From Nitrospinota bacterium (GTDB lineage Bacteria; UBA8248): a stretch of DNA of 10,661 bases. Positions within the stretch are counted from its first letter, which is position 1. Every line of letters starts with the position of its first letter. Made by a program: the position numbers and the translations under genes. Shown here in pieces: positions 7,306 through 10,661 of this stretch. Location: NCBI GenBank assembly GCA_003506735.1, contig DNYS01000058.1:1-10661 (forward strand), written 5' to 3'. The notes beneath the pieces were generated by a model. That model worked only from the letters and a program-made list of their open reading frames with translations. It was not told where the DNA came from and searched no databases.

Positions 7306-8698
7306 GCGGCGAGTTTCTTCAGATCCAGGACGTTTCCCAAATGCCCGTCATCAGCCGGGACGCCCCCCCGGCCGCCGAGGGGAGCCCCACCGCCGCTCTC
7401 GTCTCGCTCGGCTGCGCCAAGAACGCGGTGGACAGCGAGATCATGCTCGCCTCCCTTGTCCGGGCGGGATACCGCCTCGTGGCCGACGCGGGCGAGGCCA
7501 ACGTCGCCATCGTCAATACCTGCGGCTTCAGCGAGGACGCCAAGCGCGAGTCGATCGACACGATTCTGGGCCTCGCCGGGTTGAAGGAAGAGGGCCGGCT
7601 CGAAACCCGGTCGTGGCGGGGTGCCTCGCCGAGCGCTACCGGGGGGAGCTGGCCCAGGGCCTTCCCGAGGTGGACCTGTTCATCGGCACCCGCGAATACG
7701 ACCGCATCGGGGACCTCCTCGCCGAGGCATCCGGCGGCGCCCTGCCCGCGCGCGAGGCCTTCTCGGACACCCTGATGGACTACAGCCGCCGCCTCCCGCG
7801 CCTGCTCGCCGAACCCGGCCCGAGCGCCTACCTCAAGGTGGCCGAGGGATGCTCGCGGCCTTGCACCTTTTGCGTTATCCCCCGGTTCCGGGGGCGGTTC
7901 CGCTCCCGCGCCGCCCATCACATCATCGAGGAGGCCGAGGCGCTCGCCGCCGCCGGGGTGAAGGAGGTGAACCTGCTCGCCCAGGAGATCACGAGCTACG
8001 GGACCGAAATCGGGGAGGGCCACTCCCTGGCCAAGCTCCTGGAGCGGCTGGAGGATCTCCGCTGGATCCGCATTCTCTACAACTACCCGCGCGGGGTGAC
8101 GGACGAGCTTCTCGACGCCATCCGCGATCTGCCCTGGGTGGTGGAGTACATCGACATGCCCCTCCAGCACATCGCCACCCCGGTGCTCACCGCGATGCGC
8201 CGGGGAATCGACGAGGCGGGAACGCGCGCCCTCATCGAGAAAATGCGCCGGGCCATCCCCGGATGCGCCCTGCGGACGACCATGCTCGTCGGGTTCCCCG
8301 GGGAGACCGAGGAGGATTTCAAGGCCCTGCTCGATTTCGTCCGTGAGACCCGCTTCACGCGCCTGGGCGCGTTCGCCTACTCGTCCGAGGAGGGCTCATT
8401 TGCCGCCCGGCTGCCGGACCCCGTGCCCAAGGAGGCCGCGCGCGAGCGGCTACGCCGCCTTCTCTCCCTTCAGGAGGAAATCCAGGCCGGGATGAACGCG
8501 GCGCTGGTGGGCGGGCGGTGCGAGGTGCTCGTCGAGGGAGTGACCGCTGAGGGCCTTCTTCGCGGGAGGACCCGCCACCAGGCGCCCGAGGTGGACGGCG
8601 AGGTGTTCCTGCACGAAACCGAGGCCGGCCCCGGCGAGATCATCGACTGCGAGATCCTGGACACCGACAGGGTGGACCTGATCGCGCGCGGGATCTGA
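7302..8698 (+). CDS. rimO: Ribosomal protein S12 methylthiotransferase RimO, interrupted by a one-base frameshift
   Basis: RimO adds a methylthio group to a conserved Asp of ribosomal protein S12 using two [4Fe-4S] clusters. The N-terminal domain in frame 3 (from 7302) has [12 protein letters not shown] (Cys38) and VNTCGF (Cys74). At about 7603-7608 the homology moves to frame 2, which gives VAGCLAERY (third cluster cysteine), the radical SAM motif [31 protein letters not shown] and a C-terminal TRAM-like domain. SLGC.KN.VDSE favours RimO over MiaB. Adding one A or C in AAACCC (7603-7608) restores a continuous protein of about 465 residues with no other stop. As written it is split, so either the gene is broken or the base is missing by error. 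ATG 7302 overlaps the upstream stop; ATG 7341 is an in-frame alternative. Confidence 0.88.
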
Positions 8699-8710
8699 GG
8701 TGAAGTGCCG

Positions 8711-9163
8711 ATGATAAATCTGCTGAAAACCCGCCCGCCGCTGATCGCGCTGCTTTGCCTCTTCGCGGGTCTCGCGGCGGATACCCTGGCCCCAGAAGGG
8801 CCGCCGGTGAGCCGGATATTCCAGGCGCTCGGGGTGCTCCCGATCGGATTGGGCATCCGGCTGATGATTTGGGCGGTCCAGGCGTTCGAGGGGGCGGGCA
8901 TCGCCCATGAACCGGAGGGGACGCCAAAGATCCTCATCACGGGCGGCCCGATGCGCATCTCGCGCCATCCGTTCTATCTGGGGATGGCGCTGATCATGGC
9001 GGGGATCGGCTGGCTGCTCGTCTCGGCGGCCGTGATGATCTCCGGGTTCGCCTTCGCCCTGATCGTTCAGATGTATTTCATCCCCCACGAGGAGGAAACG
9101 CTCGAGCGCCTCTTCGGCGATGAATACCGCGACTACCGCAGCCGCGTCAGAATGTGGCTCTAG
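8711..9163 (+). CDS. Isoprenylcysteine carboxyl methyltransferase/PEMT-like integral membrane methyltransferase
   Basis: A 150-residue membrane protein with hydrophobic segments at about 9-24, 37-57 and 88-124 (probably two helices in a hairpin). The C-terminal signature RISRHPFYLGM (82-92), followed by EEETLERLFGDEYRDYRSRV (127-146), is that of the ICMT/phospholipid methyltransferase family, where the RHP and EE residues help bind S-adenosylmethionine at the membrane surface. Bacterial members have mixed or unknown substrates (lipids, small molecules), so none is assigned. Start ATG 8711 has GAGGTGA (8697-8703), overlapping the rimO stop, with a 7-base spacer; GTG 8705 would add two residues but places the site too close. 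It lies 12 bases after rimO and probably shares its transcript. Confidence 0.82.
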   Translation: MINLLKTRPPLIALLCLFAGLAADTLAPEGPPVSRIFQALGVLPIGLGIRLMIWAVQAFEGAGIAHEPEGTPKILITGGPMRISRHPFYLGMALIMAGIGWLLVSAAVMISGFAFALIVQMYFIPHEEETLERLFGDEYRDYRSRVRMWL

Positions 9164-9166
9164 AAT

Positions 9167-9206
9167 CCGGCGGCTGCCATTCATGGCCGGCGGCTGCCAC
9201 TCATGG
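9167..9206 (+). repeat. Two tandem copies of a 20-base unit
   Basis: 9167-9186 and 9187-9206 are the same 20-base unit, CCGGCGGCTGCCATTCATGG, differing only at T9180/C9200. The second copy runs directly into the GGGAGG ribosome binding site of the selenoprotein gene (its last two bases are part of it). A slippage duplication is the simplest origin. Confidence 0.85.
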
Positions 9207-9216
9207 GAGGCCCCGC

Positions 9217-9870
9217 ATGGCCCGCATCCCCGAAGTTTCCGATTCGCCCGAAGACCCCCTCGCGCGGGAGATGTTCGAGACCCAAAATGAGGAGCACGGC
9301 TTCGTCTTCAACACCTCGAAAATTTACGCCCACCGGCCCACCATCATGCGCGGGCTGAACCTCCTCCAGCGGGGGGTGGACGAATCCGGCCTGCTGGGCG
9401 CGGACCTCAAGGCGCTCGTCAACGTGCGCGTGGCCACGATCAACGGGTGCCCCTTCTGAATCGACATCAACGCATCAGGCATGATGCGTGCGGCCCCCGG
9501 ATCAGCCACCGATGCGAAGCTCGAGCACGTGGCCGCGTGGCACGGTAGTGACGTCTACAATTGCCGCGAGCGCCTCGCGTTGGAGCTCGCCGAGCGCATG
9601 ACGCACACTCGCAGGACGGTCACCGAGTCGTTCTTCGGGCGCTTGCAGCGGGAATTCTCGGACGAGGATCTTGAGGAGCTCGCGGTGGTGATCGCACTCG
9701 AGAACTTCAGGAGCGAATTCAATCCCGTCTTCAGCGTGGAGTCGGGCGAGTCGTGCACCATGCCGTGGCAGCCTCCGAAGCCGCGGCTCATGCGCGCTAG
9801 GCGACCCCGCCAGCCGCATGCGCGAGCCTGTATTCGGTACCGAGGCGCGACTATAATGCGGCTCCCATGA
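9217..9870 (+). CDS. Predicted selenoprotein: AhpD/carboxymuconolactone decarboxylase-like, CPFU motif (UGA at 9457-9459 read as Sec)
   Basis: Reading one frame through TGA 9457-9459 gives up to 217 residues colinear with AhpD-like proteins: MARIPEVSD start, VNVRVATINGCPF, Sec81, IDINASG, DAKLEHVAAWHGSDVYNCRERLALELAE in parts, FSDEDLEELAVVIALENFRS and a SGESC end. In cysteine homologues the motif is CxxC; here it is Cys78-Pro-Phe-Sec81, and Asn85 occupies the place of the AhpD histidine, as in CPFCIDIN subfamily members. Family proteins are thiol-dependent peroxidases or related redox enzymes; Sec would give a selenenylsulfide pair. A SECIS-like hairpin follows at 9470-9489. ATG 9217 has GGGAGG (9205-9210), 6 bases upstream. 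Homology fades after about 9762: the Arg/Pro-rich last ~35 residues look off-frame, and frame 3 from 9765 reaches TAG 9798-9800, so the true end may be 9800 after another frame slip. Confidence 0.8.
9460..9489 (+). promoter_or_regulatory. Bacterial SECIS-like element for the UGA at 9457-9459
   Basis: ACGCATCA (9470-9477) pairs perfectly with TGATGCGT (9482-9489), eight base pairs closed by the loop GGCA (9478-9481). The stem starts 10 bases after the UGA, and the first loop G is 19 bases after its last base (18 intervening), inside the 16-37 range known for bacterial SECIS elements and like E. coli fdhF, whose loop is GGUC about 18 bases after the UGA. G in the first two loop positions also fits the known requirement for SelB binding. 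The element lies within the coding sequence, as bacterial SECIS elements do. No bulged U is seen, unlike fdhF. Confidence 0.75.
9852..9857 (+). promoter_or_regulatory. -10 element TATAAT of a probably leaderless promoter for the E1 alpha gene
   Basis: A perfect TATAAT lies with only 9 bases between it and the ATG at 9867. Initiation about 7 bases after the -10 would put the 5' end at or within 3 bases of the start codon, and there is no Shine-Dalgarno sequence before this ATG. The -35 region (around 9828-9835, TGTATT) is poor, as is common in -10-driven leaderless promoters. Inference from position and sequence only. Confidence 0.5.
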
Positions 9871-10661
9871 CCCAGGCCAACGACACCGGCGCCACTCTCG
9901 GCCTCCCCGAAGGACTCACGGGCGAGGACCTGCTCGACATCTATGCCACCATGGTGCTTGTTCGCACGCTGGACGAGCGTGTCTGGGCCATGAATCGCCA
10001 GGGCAAGGCGGCGATCGTCGCGTCTTGCCAGGGCCACGAGGCGGCGCAGCTCGCCAGTGTCTGGGCGCTCCGCCGGCACGCCCCCGACTACTTCCTGTTC
10101 CCCTACTACAGGGACCTCGCTGTGCTGACCGCCCAGGGACTCACGCCCAACGAATCAATGCTGGGATTCCTGGCGAAGGACGGCGAGCCGCTATCGGGCG
10201 CACGCCAGTTCCCCCAGCACGGCGCCATGCCCGAGCGCAGGGTCATCAACACGTCCAACGTGGTCGGCACCCAAGTGCCGCAGGCCGTCGGCTGGGCGCT
10301 CTCCGTGAAGCTCAGCGGCGCTCCCACGGTCGTCGCCACCTACATGGGCGACGGCGCGACGAGCCAGGGCGAGGTGCACGAAGCCATGAACTTCGCCGCC
10401 GTGCAGCGGCTGCCGATCATATTCCTGGTGGAGAACAACAAGTACGCCACCTCCACGCCGCTGCATAAGCAAATGGCCATCGTCCGCATCGCGGACCGCG
10501 CCGCCGCCTACGGCATGCCCGGCGTGACGGTGGACGGCACCGACGTCCTGGCGTCCTACCGGGCGATCGCCGAGGCCACCGAGCGTGCTGCATCCGGCGG
10601 TGGTCCGAGCCTGGTCGAACTCGACGTGGAGCGCTATCTGCCCCATACCAGCGACGACGAC
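9867..10661 (+). CDS. Thiamine-diphosphate 2-oxo acid dehydrogenase E1 component, alpha subunit (3' end outside window)
   Basis: 265 residues are present with no stop before the edge; family members have about 320-370. It is the E1 alpha of a pyruvate- or branched-chain-type dehydrogenase complex: decarboxylation of a 2-oxo acid on thiamine diphosphate and transfer to the E2 lipoyl group. Motifs in order: RTLDERVWAMNRQGK (33-47), SCQGHEAAQ (53-61), FPYYRDLAVL (78-87), PLSGARQFPQHG, SNVVGTQVPQAVG (130-142), then the diphosphate/Mg site GDGATSQGEVHEAMN (161-175) ending in ENN (189-191), and PHTSDD at the end. The beta and E2 genes should follow downstream. ATG 9867 overlaps the TGA 9868-9870 of the upstream frame and has its own TATAAT with no ribosome binding site. 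Substrate class (PdhA versus BkdA1) cannot be decided. Confidence 0.9.
   Translation, partial: MTQANDTGATLGLPEGLTGEDLLDIYATMVLVRTLDERVWAMNRQGKAAIVASCQGHEAAQLASVWALRRHAPDYFLFPYYRDLAVLTAQGLTPNESMLGFLAKDGEPLSGARQFPQHGAMPERRVINTSNVVGTQVPQAVGWALSVKLSGAPTVVATYMGDGATSQGEVHEAMNFAAVQRLPIIFLVENNKYATSTPLHKQMAIVRIADRAAAYGMPGVTVDGTDVLASYRAIAEATERAASGGGPSLVELDVERYLPHTSDDD

Noticed and set aside
8450..9184. Minus-strand open frame of 244 codons over the rimO end and the methyltransferase
   Set aside because: Antisense to the TRAM region and a membrane protein; His/Arg/Asp-rich translation without known motifs.

Overview
The window is GC-rich bacterial DNA, probably an assembled contig from an uncultivated Gram-negative-type bacterium. 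That reading rests on a lipobox lipoprotein, rimO, a Lon-like protease of the COG1067 type and an ICMT-like membrane methyltransferase. No marker fixes the phylum. Several genes carry single-base frame breaks, which could be real decay or errors in assembly or reads. The first ~900 bases are clearly less GC-rich (about 40% in 721-840) than the rest.

Layout. 1-591: truncated, frameshifted extracellular solute-binding protein (family 3 type), followed by a possible 36-residue ORF. 936-1610 (+): small glycosyltransferase of the TIGR04283 type, read from a TTG start. Convergent to it, 4277-1776 (-) encodes a Lon-like AAA+ protease, with a DinB/maleylpyruvate-isomerase-like gene (5143-4313) just upstream on the same strand; these two look like one operon. 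From the divergent intergenic region a second cluster runs rightwards: lipoprotein (5428-5928), uncharacterised radical SAM protein (5959-7305), RimO methylthiotransferase (7302-8698, broken by a one-base frameshift near 7605) and an ICMT/PEMT-like methyltransferase (8711-9163). Spacings are 30 nt, an ATGA overlap, and 12 nt.

The most interesting part is 9217-9870. Short-ORF calling would give two fragments, but the same frame continues through a TGA at 9457-9459. The joined product is a full-length AhpD/carboxymuconolactone-decarboxylase-like protein. The TGA sits exactly at the second cysteine of the CxxC redox motif (Cys-Pro-Phe-Sec). A perfect 8-bp hairpin with a GGCA loop starts 10 nt after the TGA, with loop distance and geometry like the E. 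coli fdhF bacterial SECIS. I read it as a selenoprotein gene with its own SECIS element.

The window ends in the E1 alpha subunit of a thiamine-diphosphate 2-oxo acid dehydrogenase (9867 to the edge). It has a perfect TATAAT 9 nt before its ATG and no Shine-Dalgarno, which suggests a leaderless transcript. No tRNA, rRNA, CRISPR array or insertion sequence was seen.
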